The notes beneath the pieces were generated by a model, which had not been told where the DNA came from, did not search any database, and saw only the letters and a program-made list of their open reading frames with translations. The position numbers were made by a program, and so were the translations under genes. Shown piece by piece: positions 1-4,958 of a DNA stretch of 6,102 bases. How positions within the stretch are numbered: position 1 is the first letter of the stretch; every line of letters begins with the position of its first letter. This DNA is from Actinomycetes bacterium (lineage in GTDB: Bacteria; Actinomycetota; Acidimicrobiia; Acidimicrobiales; Microtrichaceae): the NCBI GenBank assembly GCA_023427825.1, contig JAEZAI010000638.1, positions 1 to 6,102 of the forward strand. Direction: 5' to 3'.

Positions 1-856
1 CCGACGGCGTCGTGGGCCCGGGCGGGAACGCGCCCCATCCGCCGTCGTCGCCCCGCACCGAGGTGAGCCAGGCGGACGGGTCCACCGGCGTCACCGCGCC
101 GACGGCGACCAGTCCGAGCGCCGCCATCGCCGTCCCGTTGGAGTCTTTGAAGGTCCAGGTCGAGGGATCCTCCACGCAGTCGTTGCTGGTGTCGGCCCGG
201 TAGGCCATGAACGCGCCGTCGGAGCACTGCTGGTCGAGCAGCCACGCGACCGCCGGCAGCTCCTCGAGCGACTGACCGGCGCCCGGGGTGATGCTCGCGG
301 GCCGCGGCGTCACCACCGACAGCGCGGCGAGCGCCAGGCCCTGGCGGTACGTCCCGTCGTAGAGCGGCGACTGCACGCCGACGCGCCCGTCGGGCTGGAT
401 GGTGGCCTCGAGGCGGGCGACCAGGTCCAGGCCACCGACGTCGCGGGGATCGCCGCCGGTCGCGACCTGGGCGAGGATGATCCGCGACAGCGTGCCGGGC
501 ACGTCGCCCGTGCCGTCGTCGATCGCCCCCGGCGTGTCGGCCACGAGCCGGGCCAGGCGGGCCGGCTCGTCCGCAGCGCCCACACCGAGCACGTGCAGGG
601 ACGCGATCGCCTGGGCGGCGTTCGCGGCGTCGGGCTCGGTCGAGTTGAACGGACCCGGGAACCAGTGGTCGTCGGTGAACTGGGCGTCCAGCCACGCGGC
701 GGCCTGCTGGAGCGCCGCCTCGTTCGGCGTCGACGGAGCCGTGGTCGGGGTCGGCGCCGGGGTGTCGGGCACGCAGGCCGTGGCCACGGCGGCGACGGTC
801 ACGACGACGACGACGGCGAGGCGCCGCAGCGCTCGGGAGGACGGGGACGGTGTCAT
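1..856 (-). CDS. Lipoprotein with alpha/alpha-toroid (prenyltransferase/squalene cyclase-like) repeats, putative B12-binding alpha domain; C-terminus cut by window edge
   Basis: Partial gene: 285 codons are visible and the frame is still open at position 1. The ATG at 856 is preceded by AGGAG (871-867) at 10 nt. The N-terminus is a lipoprotein signal: RALRR at 8-12, a hydrophobic stretch rich in Val and Ala (14-27), then ATAC with Cys28 as the likely lipidated residue, followed by a Pro/Thr-rich linker (29-45). The mature part has degenerate repeats of the form A-W-L-x-x-Q...D-G-x-(F/W), each followed by a helix rich in Ala and Leu: about 52-92, 143-181, 202-253 and 261-277 (end GDDGGWGAF). 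This is the pattern of the squalene-cyclase/prenyltransferase toroid, also the fold of the transcobalamin and intrinsic-factor alpha domain. No terpene-cyclase DxDD motif is seen in the visible part. Cys211 and Cys227 could form a disulfide. It lies 80 nt after a DUF4430-like lipoprotein gene behind a cobalamin riboswitch, so a role in extracellular cobalamin capture is inferred. A secreted protein with the same fold but another ligand remains possible. Confidence 0.8.
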   Translation of the reverse strand, partial: MTPSPSSRALRRLAVVVVVTVAAVATACVPDTPAPTPTTAPSTPNEAALQQAAAWLDAQFTDDHWFPGPFNSTEPDAANAAQAIASLHVLGVGAADEPARLARLVADTPGAIDDGTGDVPGTLSRIILAQVATGGDPRDVGGLDLVARLEATIQPDGRVGVQSPLYDGTYRQGLALAALSVVTPRPASITPGAGQSLEELPAVAWLLDQQCSDGAFMAYRADTSNDCVEDPSTWTFKDSNGTAMAALGLVAVGAVTPVDPSAWLTSVRGDDGGWGAFPPGPTTPS

Positions 857-898
857 GCGGTGCTGGCTCCTGTGCGATGCGGTGGGGAGACGGTTCGG

Positions 899-917
899 TG
901 CGCCGCCGGGCGGCGCA
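899..917 (-). other. Strong intercistronic GC hairpin between the two lipoprotein genes
   Basis: A perfect inverted repeat: TGCGCCGCC, one central base, then GGCGGCGCA. In RNA it would fold as a 7-bp stem with a 5-nt loop. It begins 19 nt after the stop codon of the upstream lipoprotein gene and ends about 42 nt before the start of the next. No T-tract follows, so it may be an attenuating or mRNA-stabilising element that sets the ratio of the two proteins rather than a full terminator. A transcription-factor site is possible but nothing supports it. Confidence 0.5.
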
Positions 918-936
918 GGAAGGAGGCGTCGGCGGG

Positions 937-1470
937 TCACGGGACGATCGGTCCCGACGTGCCGACGCGTGGGGCGGTCGCGGTGCCGTTGGCGAACGGC
1001 GCGAAGTGCCAGCCCTCGACCGATCCGGGCACGGGCACCTCCACGGTCGGGCCCGTGCCGCTGTACACCCACGGTGAGCCTGCGGCGCCCGCCTTCCAGT
1101 AGGACCAGTAGCCGCCGGTGGTCCAGCAGTACGGGTAGCCCTGCGTCGGCAGCCCGTCGATCTGGCAGATGCCGCCGGGGAACCGCCCGGCGTCGTAGGT
1201 GAGGCCGATGGCGCTCAGGGCCGCGTAGCCGCTGGCCTGCGGACCGAGCGCGCAGCGCACGGTCACGCGGTCGACGAGCGGCGCGAAGTCCACGACGATC
1301 GTCACGCCCTCGGTGCCCGCGCACCGCCCCTCCTTGTACGGCTGGCCGGCACCCGGGTCAGCCGGTGGCGTGGTGCAGGCGCCGGCCAGCAACCCCACCA
1401 GGAGGAGCGCGCCGGCGCCGAGCGCACGGACGCGTCGGGTCGGGGTGTGGTGAACGGAACGTCCGGACAT
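937..1470 (-). CDS. Lipoprotein with DUF4430 / transcobalamin C-terminal-like domain, putative B12-binding beta domain
   Basis: 177 residues. The N-terminus has basic residues (TRRVR, 11-15), a hydrophobic core (ALLLVGLL, 21-28) and a lipobox-like AGAC with Cys32 as the likely lipidated residue. This predicts export and anchoring to the outer face of the membrane. The mature domain runs from about 55: a beta-strand start (VTIVVDF, 56-62), then VRCAL (71-75), a helix SGYAALSAIGL (80-90), RFPGGICQIDG (96-106), the aromatic block YWSYWKAG (121-128) and PGSVEGWHF (148-156). This order, with YWSYW and PGxVEGW, fits actinobacterial DUF4430 (transcobalamin-like) proteins as I remember them. Cys50, Cys73, Cys102 and Cys115 could form two disulfides. 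The start is ATG 1470, because GAGAGG (1484-1479) is 8 nt upstream; ATG 1476 would leave only 2 nt. The longer open frame to 1647 runs through the riboswitch and is rejected. The gene is directly controlled by that riboswitch, which supports binding of cobalamin or a related corrinoid together with the next gene's product; that function is inferred. Confidence 0.85.
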   Translation of the reverse strand: MSGRSVHHTPTRRVRALGAGALLLVGLLAGACTTPPADPGAGQPYKEGRCAGTEGVTIVVDFAPLVDRVTVRCALGPQASGYAALSAIGLTYDAGRFPGGICQIDGLPTQGYPYCWTTGGYWSYWKAGAAGSPWVYSGTGPTVEVPVPGSVEGWHFAPFANGTATAPRVGTSGPIVP

Positions 1471-1472
1471 GT

Positions 1473-1515
1473 GCATCGCCTCTCGTGCTCGTCCCGACAG
1501 GACGGAGGGCGATGC
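1473..1515 (-). promoter_or_regulatory. Shine-Dalgarno-sequestering hairpin (riboswitch expression platform)
   Basis: On the minus strand GCATCGCC (1515-1508) is exactly complementary to GGCGATGC (1480-1473), and the stem continues as CTC (1507-1505) with GAG (1484-1482) across one bulged A. Inside it CGTCC (1504-1500) pairs with GGACG (1494-1490) around a 5-nt loop. The 3' arm contains the whole GAGAGG ribosome-binding site and the out-of-spacing first ATG (1476), and ends two bases before the chosen ATG (1470). This is what a translational OFF switch looks like, and it sits about 67 nt downstream of the cobalamin aptamer. The alternative ON-state pairing was not worked out. Confidence 0.75.
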
Positions 1516-1587
1516 CGGACGGGCACCCGGACAGGGCCGACCGGCGCTCGTCCCCGCAGTCCGCGACGGGTTTCCCTGAGCGCACCA

Positions 1588-1598
1588 CCCGACGGGCG
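1588..1598 (-). repeat. Direct repeat copy 2 (CGCCCGTCGGG) at the B12-box end of the riboswitch
   Basis: Second exact copy of the 11-nt sequence at 1693-1683. It spans the end of the B12-box-like segment and the 3' strand of P1. The identity may be chance in GC-rich RNA, but its placement at both ends of the aptamer could matter for folding. Confidence 0.5.
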
Positions 1599-1682
1599 TT
1601 CCGACTCGTGCACCGAGCGCCGTCGGAACGGCGGTCGACGCACCCACGGTTGCGGGACAGTGCCGGAGTTGGACCGGCTTCC

Positions 1683-1693
1683 CCCGACGGGCG
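1683..1693 (-). repeat. Direct repeat copy 1 (CGCCCGTCGGG) at the 5' side of the riboswitch
   Basis: An 11-nt sequence, CGCCCGTCGGG, identical to 1598-1588 on the same strand. Its GTCGG part can pair with the nearby CCGAC (1702-1698), the same strand that forms P1 with the second copy. The two pairings exclude each other. Confidence 0.5.
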
Positions 1694-1707
1694 GCGTGTC
1701 GGTGCAG

Positions 1708-1713
1708 ACCCTA
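1708..1713 (-). promoter_or_regulatory. Possible -10 hexamer (TAGGGT) for the riboswitch transcript
   Basis: TAGGGT fits the actinobacterial TANNNT -10 pattern and lies directly upstream of the aptamer. No convincing -35 hexamer is seen 16-19 nt further upstream. A start 6-7 nt downstream (about 1702-1701) would clip the first bases of the proposed P1 strand, so either P1 is shorter than drawn or the true promoter is further upstream. Confidence 0.35.
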
Positions 1714-1738
1714 GCGGGCGGGCGACCTCGGCGCACCA

Positions 1739-1758
1739 CCGAGCGCGCGGGCGCTCGG
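1739..1758 (-). terminator. GC hairpin after aspS, probable terminator of the hisS-aspS unit
   Basis: A perfect 8-bp inverted repeat, CCGAGCGC and GCGCTCGG, separated by 4 nt, about 56 nt after the aspS stop codon and just before the riboswitch promoter region. There is no T-tract, which is common for high-GC actinobacterial hairpin terminators but also weakens the call. The remainder of 1759-1813 shows only a weaker GGCCG/CGGCC stem. Confidence 0.5.
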
Positions 1759-1813
1759 CGTCGGGCGGCCGCAGCAGCGACGGCCGGCGCTCACTACTTC
1801 CGAGCTCAGGGCC

Positions 1814-3601
1814 TCAGGAGGCGGGTGGGGGCAGCAGCCGCAGGCCCAGCTCGTCGAGCTGCTCGGCGTCGATCGCCGTCGGTGCCTTGGTGAGGGGGTC
1901 CGTGCCCGACTGGGTCTTGGGGTACGCGATGACCTCGCGGATGTTCTCCTCCCCCACCAGCAGCGCGACCAGCCGGTCGATGCCGAAGGCGAAGCCCGCG
2001 TGCGGCGGCGCGCCGTACCGGAAGGCGTCGAGCAGGAACCCGAACTTGAGCTGCGCCTCCTCGTCGGAGATGCCGAGCAGCTCGAAGATGCGGCGCTGGA
2101 CGTCGGGGCGGTGGATACGGACGCTGCCGGAGCCCAGCTCCCAGCCGTTGAGGACCAGGTCGTAGGCCTGGGACCGGACGCGCAGCAGGTCCTCGGCCGA
2201 GCCCCCCGCTGCGACGGCGTCGAGCAGCTCGAGGTCCTCCTCGTGCGGCATCGTGAACGGGTGGTGCGCCGAGACCGGGCGCCCGCTGGCCGCGTCGATC
2301 GACTCGAACAGCGGGAAGTCGACCACCCAGAGGAACTGCAGACCGCCCTCGTCCACGGGCGGGCGGCCGAGCTCCAGGCGCAGCAGCCCGAGCACGTGGC
2401 ACGTCGGCAGCCACTCGTCCGCGACCAGGAACAGCAGATCGCCCACCTGTGCGCCGGTGCGCTCCACGATGCCGGACAGCTCGGACTCGGACAGGAACTT
2501 GGCGATCGGCGAGTTGAGCGTGGCGCCGCCGTCGCCCTCCTCGACGCGCATCCACACGAGGCCCTTGGCGCCCCAGCGCTTGGCCTGGTCGGTGAGGTCG
2601 TCCAGCCGGCTCCGCGAGGTGTCGGCCGAGCCGCCCTCCAGGCGGATGCCCTTGATCGACGCCGCCTTGAACGCGTTGAAGCCGGTGTCGGCGAACACGT
2701 CGGTCAGCTCGATCAGCTCCATGCCGAAGCGGATGTCGGGCTTGTCGGAGCCGTAGCGGTCCATGGCCTCGTGCCACGTGATGCGCGGGACGTCGACCAC
2801 GCGCTGGCCGGTGACGGCCTCCGACGCGGAGCTGACCGCGGTGGTGATCGCGAGGATGACGTCCTCCTGGCCGGCGAAGCTCATCTCCGCGTCGAGCTGC
2901 GTGAACTCGAACTGCCGATCCGCTCGCAGATCCTCGTCGCGGAAGCAGCGGGCGATCTGGTAGTAGCGGTCGACGCCGCCCACCATGCACAGCTGCTTGA
3001 AGAGCTGCGGGCTCTGCGGCAGCGCGTAGAAGGTGCCCGGCCGGTGACGGGACGGCACGACGAAGTCGCGGGCGCCCTCGGGCGTGGAGGCGATCAGCAT
3101 GGGCGTCTCGACCTCGACGAAGCCCTGCGCGTCCATGGCGCGCCGGATCGCGCCGTTGACCTGGGCGCGGGTGCGCAGGTTGCGCTGCATGGCGTCGCGC
3201 CGGAGGTCCACGTAGCGGTACCGGAGTCGCACGGACTCGTCCACGTCCGCGGCGCGGTCGTCGAGCGGGAACGGCGGCGGCTCCGCCTCGGAGAGGATCT
3301 CGACGGTGCAGTCCCCGACCTCGACCTCACCGGTGACGAGCGCCGGGTTGACCGTGCCCTCGGGCCGGGGCCGCACGGTGCCGGTGATGCGAAGGACGTA
3401 CTCGCTGCGCAGGTCGTGCGCGCCGTCGACGACGCACTGCAGGAGGCCCGTGTGGTCGCGGAGGTCGATGAAGGCCAGGTGCTCACCGTGCTCGCGTCGA
3501 CGGGCGACCCAGCCGCAGACGGTCACGGTCTGGCCGATGTGCTCGGGCCGCAGCTGCCCGCACATGTGGGTCCGCTGGGCGGTGGGGGCGTACTCGGTCA
3601 C
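1814..3601 (-). CDS. aspS: Aspartate--tRNA ligase, probably non-discriminating (Asp/Asn)
   Basis: 595 residues, the usual length for bacterial AspRS, a cytoplasmic class II synthetase that attaches aspartate to tRNA-Asp. Domains in order: N-terminal OB-fold anticodon-binding domain (about 14-105, with GWVARRREHG and FIDLRD); motif 1 (about 158-170, ending ETPML); the aspartate-site QSPQ (196-199); motif 2 with FRDEDLRADR (220-229); the bacterial GAD insertion (about 290-410, following YGSDKPDIRFG); and motif 3 (GFAFGIDRL, 537-545 region). His38 lies where E. coli AspRS has Leu30 and where non-discriminating enzymes have His. This suggests the enzyme also makes Asp-tRNA-Asn for conversion by GatCAB, as in mycobacteria. 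The start is GTG 3601: it overlaps the hisS stop in GTGA, and GAGGA (3613-3609) is 7 nt upstream. An in-frame ATG at 3565 would lose the conserved spacing and this ribosome site. It is co-transcribed and translationally coupled with hisS. Confidence 0.97.
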   Translation of the reverse strand: MTEYAPTAQRTHMCGQLRPEHIGQTVTVCGWVARRREHGEHLAFIDLRDHTGLLQCVVDGAHDLRSEYVLRITGTVRPRPEGTVNPALVTGEVEVGDCTVEILSEAEPPPFPLDDRAADVDESVRLRYRYVDLRRDAMQRNLRTRAQVNGAIRRAMDAQGFVEVETPMLIASTPEGARDFVVPSRHRPGTFYALPQSPQLFKQLCMVGGVDRYYQIARCFRDEDLRADRQFEFTQLDAEMSFAGQEDVILAITTAVSSASEAVTGQRVVDVPRITWHEAMDRYGSDKPDIRFGMELIELTDVFADTGFNAFKAASIKGIRLEGGSADTSRSRLDDLTDQAKRWGAKGLVWMRVEEGDGGATLNSPIAKFLSESELSGIVERTGAQVGDLLFLVADEWLPTCHVLGLLRLELGRPPVDEGGLQFLWVVDFPLFESIDAASGRPVSAHHPFTMPHEEDLELLDAVAAGGSAEDLLRVRSQAYDLVLNGWELGSGSVRIHRPDVQRRIFELLGISDEEAQLKFGFLLDAFRYGAPPHAGFAFGIDRLVALLVGEENIREVIAYPKTQSGTDPLTKAPTAIDAEQLDELGLRLLPPPAS

Positions 3602-4896
3602 AGGTGCTTCCTCAGGTCGTCGATCAGCTCGTCCAAGGGCACGCGGCGCTGCTCGCCGCCGCCCCGCAGGTCGCGGACGGTCACCTCGCCCGCCTCCTGC
3701 TCGTCGCTGCCGACGAGCAGTGCGAACCGGGCGCCGGAGCGGTCCGCGGACTTCATCTGGGCCTTCATGGACCCGCCGCCGAACCGGCGGTCGGCCGACA
3801 GCCCCGCGGCGCGCAGCTCGTGCGTGAGGTCGCGGGCGGCGGTGCCGCCGACCAGGTCGACCACGAAGGCGTCCATGCTCCGCTCGGGCGCGGGGAACAC
3901 CTCCTCGGCGTCGCACGCCAGCAGGATCCGGTCGACGCCGAGCGCGAACCCGATGCCGTCCGTGGGCGGGCCGCCCAGGTCCTCGGCGAGCCGGTCGTAG
4001 CGACCGCCACCGCCGACCGCGTTCTGCGCTGCGTCCAGGGCATCGGCGACGTACTCGAACGTGGTGCGCCGGTAGTAGTCCAGGCCACGGACCAGCCGAT
4101 CCTCCACCGTGTACGGGATTCCCAGCGAGTCCAGTCCGGCCAGCACGCGCTCGAAGTGCGCGGCGGCCTCGTCGGACAGGTGGTCCGCCACCTTCGGCGC
4201 CCCGGCCACGACGGCTCGGTCCTCGGGGCGCTTCGAGTCGAGGACGCGCAGCGGGTTCCGCGCCAGCGTCTCCACGGCCTTCTCGGACAGGTCGCCGCGG
4301 TGCGCCTCGAGGTGCAGGCGAACGGCCTCGGTGTAGCGGGCCCGGTCCTCGTGCTCACCCAGCGAGTTCACGAGCAGGCGGACCTGACGGAGCTCCAGTC
4401 GCTCGTAGAAGCGCCAGCCCAGGGCGATGACCTCGACGTCCAGGTCCGGGTCGTCCACGCCCAGGACCTCGACGCCGACCTGCTCGAAGCTGCGGTAGCG
4501 GCCCTTCTGGGGGCGTTCGTGGCGGAAGTTCGCGCCGGCGTACCAGACCTTCCACGGCAGGAGCGGCTTGTGCTGCACGAACGCCCGCACGGCCCCGGCG
4601 GTCATCTCGGGCCGCAGCGCGATCCGGGTGCCGTCCTTGTCGACGAAGTCGTACATCTCCTTGGTGACGACATCGGTGGCCTCGCCGACCCGCAGGAACA
4701 CGCCGAGATCCTCGACCAGCGGGAGCACGAGCTCGTGGTAGCCCGCCGCCTCGACCACCTCGGCGAAGGCGGCCACGAGCGCGCGGCGCCGCGACGACTC
4801 CGGCGCCAGCACGTCGCGCATGCCGGTGAGGGCCCGGAAGGCCTCGACCGGCTGGTGTGACGGGGCCTCGGCGGCCGGGGGTGGCGGTTCGGTCAC
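3598..4896 (-). CDS. hisS: Histidine--tRNA ligase
   Basis: 432 residues, a normal length for bacterial HisRS, the homodimeric cytoplasmic class II synthetase that charges tRNA-His. The N-terminal FRALTGMRDVL (20-30) leads into the catalytic core. Motif 2 is NFRHERPQKGRYRSFEQ (123-139), with ALRPEMT (93-99) before it. The histidine-binding loop is RGLDYYRRTTFEY (270-282). Motif 3 is in GGGGRYDRL (296-303) and GIGFALGVDRI (314-324). The anticodon-binding domain is about 342-432 (GGGSMKAQMKSADRSGARFA region). The GTG at 4896 is chosen because the ATG at 4821 would cut off the conserved FRALTG, and no other start codon lies between. No Shine-Dalgarno precedes it; a TAGCGT hexamer 8 nt upstream suggests a leaderless mRNA. 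The first ~18 residues are a Pro/Ala-rich extension. The stop codon overlaps the aspS start by four bases. A hisS-aspS pair is a conserved arrangement in Gram-positive bacteria. Confidence 0.97.
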   Translation of the reverse strand: MTEPPPPAAEAPSHQPVEAFRALTGMRDVLAPESSRRRALVAAFAEVVEAAGYHELVLPLVEDLGVFLRVGEATDVVTKEMYDFVDKDGTRIALRPEMTAGAVRAFVQHKPLLPWKVWYAGANFRHERPQKGRYRSFEQVGVEVLGVDDPDLDVEVIALGWRFYERLELRQVRLLVNSLGEHEDRARYTEAVRLHLEAHRGDLSEKAVETLARNPLRVLDSKRPEDRAVVAGAPKVADHLSDEAAAHFERVLAGLDSLGIPYTVEDRLVRGLDYYRRTTFEYVADALDAAQNAVGGGGRYDRLAEDLGGPPTDGIGFALGVDRILLACDAEEVFPAPERSMDAFVVDLVGGTAARDLTHELRAAGLSADRRFGGGSMKAQMKSADRSGARFALLVGSDEQEAGEVTVRDLRGGGEQRRVPLDELIDDLRKHL

Positions 4897-4904
4897 GGGA
4901 GGCC

Positions 4905-4910
4905 ACGCTA
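4905..4910 (-). promoter_or_regulatory. Possible -10 hexamer (TAGCGT) for leaderless hisS-aspS transcription
   Basis: TAGCGT matches TANNNT and ends 8 nt before the hisS GTG, so transcription could start at or within a base or two of the start codon. The missing ribosome-binding site in front of hisS fits this. No clear -35 hexamer is seen, so readthrough from the upstream gene cannot be excluded. Confidence 0.45.
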
Positions 4911-4928
4911 CCGGAGCGCTCGCGGCGT

Positions 4929-4950
4929 CCCGGCACCCGTTGCGGCCGGG
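4929..4950 (-). terminator. Possible GC hairpin after the acyltransferase-like gene
   Basis: CCCGGC and GCCGGG arms of 6 bp around a 10-nt loop, 8 nt after the stop codon at 4959. There is no T-tract. It could partly end the upstream transcript, which would fit a separate promoter for hisS just downstream. A hairpin this short is expected by chance fairly often at this GC content. Confidence 0.3.
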
Positions 4951-4958
4951 CTCCCCGG

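Larger units (their letters stand above)
1582..1706 (-). promoter_or_regulatory. Cobalamin riboswitch aptamer
   Basis: The minus strand carries the conserved cobalamin-aptamer core in order: GGGGAAGCCGG (1684-1674), the hairpin GCCGG-TCCAACT-CCGGC (1678-1662), then CTGTCCCGCAACCGT (1660-1646), which matches the family's CCCGCnAC-type block. A variable stem-loop follows: GTGC (1644-1641 region) closing with GCAC near 1609, around an inner CGCCGT/ACGGCG stem. Then comes a B12-box-like GAGTCGGAACGCCCG (1607-1593), where classical boxes read closer to GAGTCnGGA-ACCTGCC. P1 can form between CACCGAC (1704-1698) and GTCGGGTG (1593-1586) with one bulged G. The RNA senses a cobalamin such as adenosylcobalamin and typically turns the downstream gene off when B12 is plentiful. 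Boundaries are approximate; the call rests on motif recognition, not a covariance search. Confidence 0.9.

Noticed and set aside
804..818. A short GTC/GAC tandem run as a possible microsatellite or phase-variation tract
   Set aside because: It encodes the valine run of the signal peptide hydrophobic core. A change of whole triplets would keep the frame, and the tract is short, so nothing suggests switching.
399..1202. Plus-strand frames of 267 and 169 codons over the lipoprotein genes
   Set aside because: They are Arg/Ser/Gly-rich shadow frames opposite genes with clear signal peptides and repeats.
1471..1647. N-terminal extension of the DUF4430-like protein to position 1647
   Set aside because: The extension would be translated from the riboswitch itself and would place 59 residues before a clear lipoprotein signal peptide. 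The ribosome site fits ATG 1470.
1477..1813. A small hidden gene in the 337-base gap
   Set aside because: The gap is accounted for by the hairpin after aspS, the cobalamin aptamer and the expression platform. No frame has a plausible start with a ribosome site.
2000..4000. A 666-codon open frame on the plus strand across aspS and the end of hisS
   Set aside because: It is antisense to two unmistakable synthetase genes, and its composition (Asp/Val/Leu/Arg/His-rich, no domain) is the mirror of GC-biased codons.
3604..4860. A 418-codon plus-strand open frame antisense to hisS
   Set aside because: Same cause: a shadow frame of a high-GC gene, with no recognisable motif or ribosome site.
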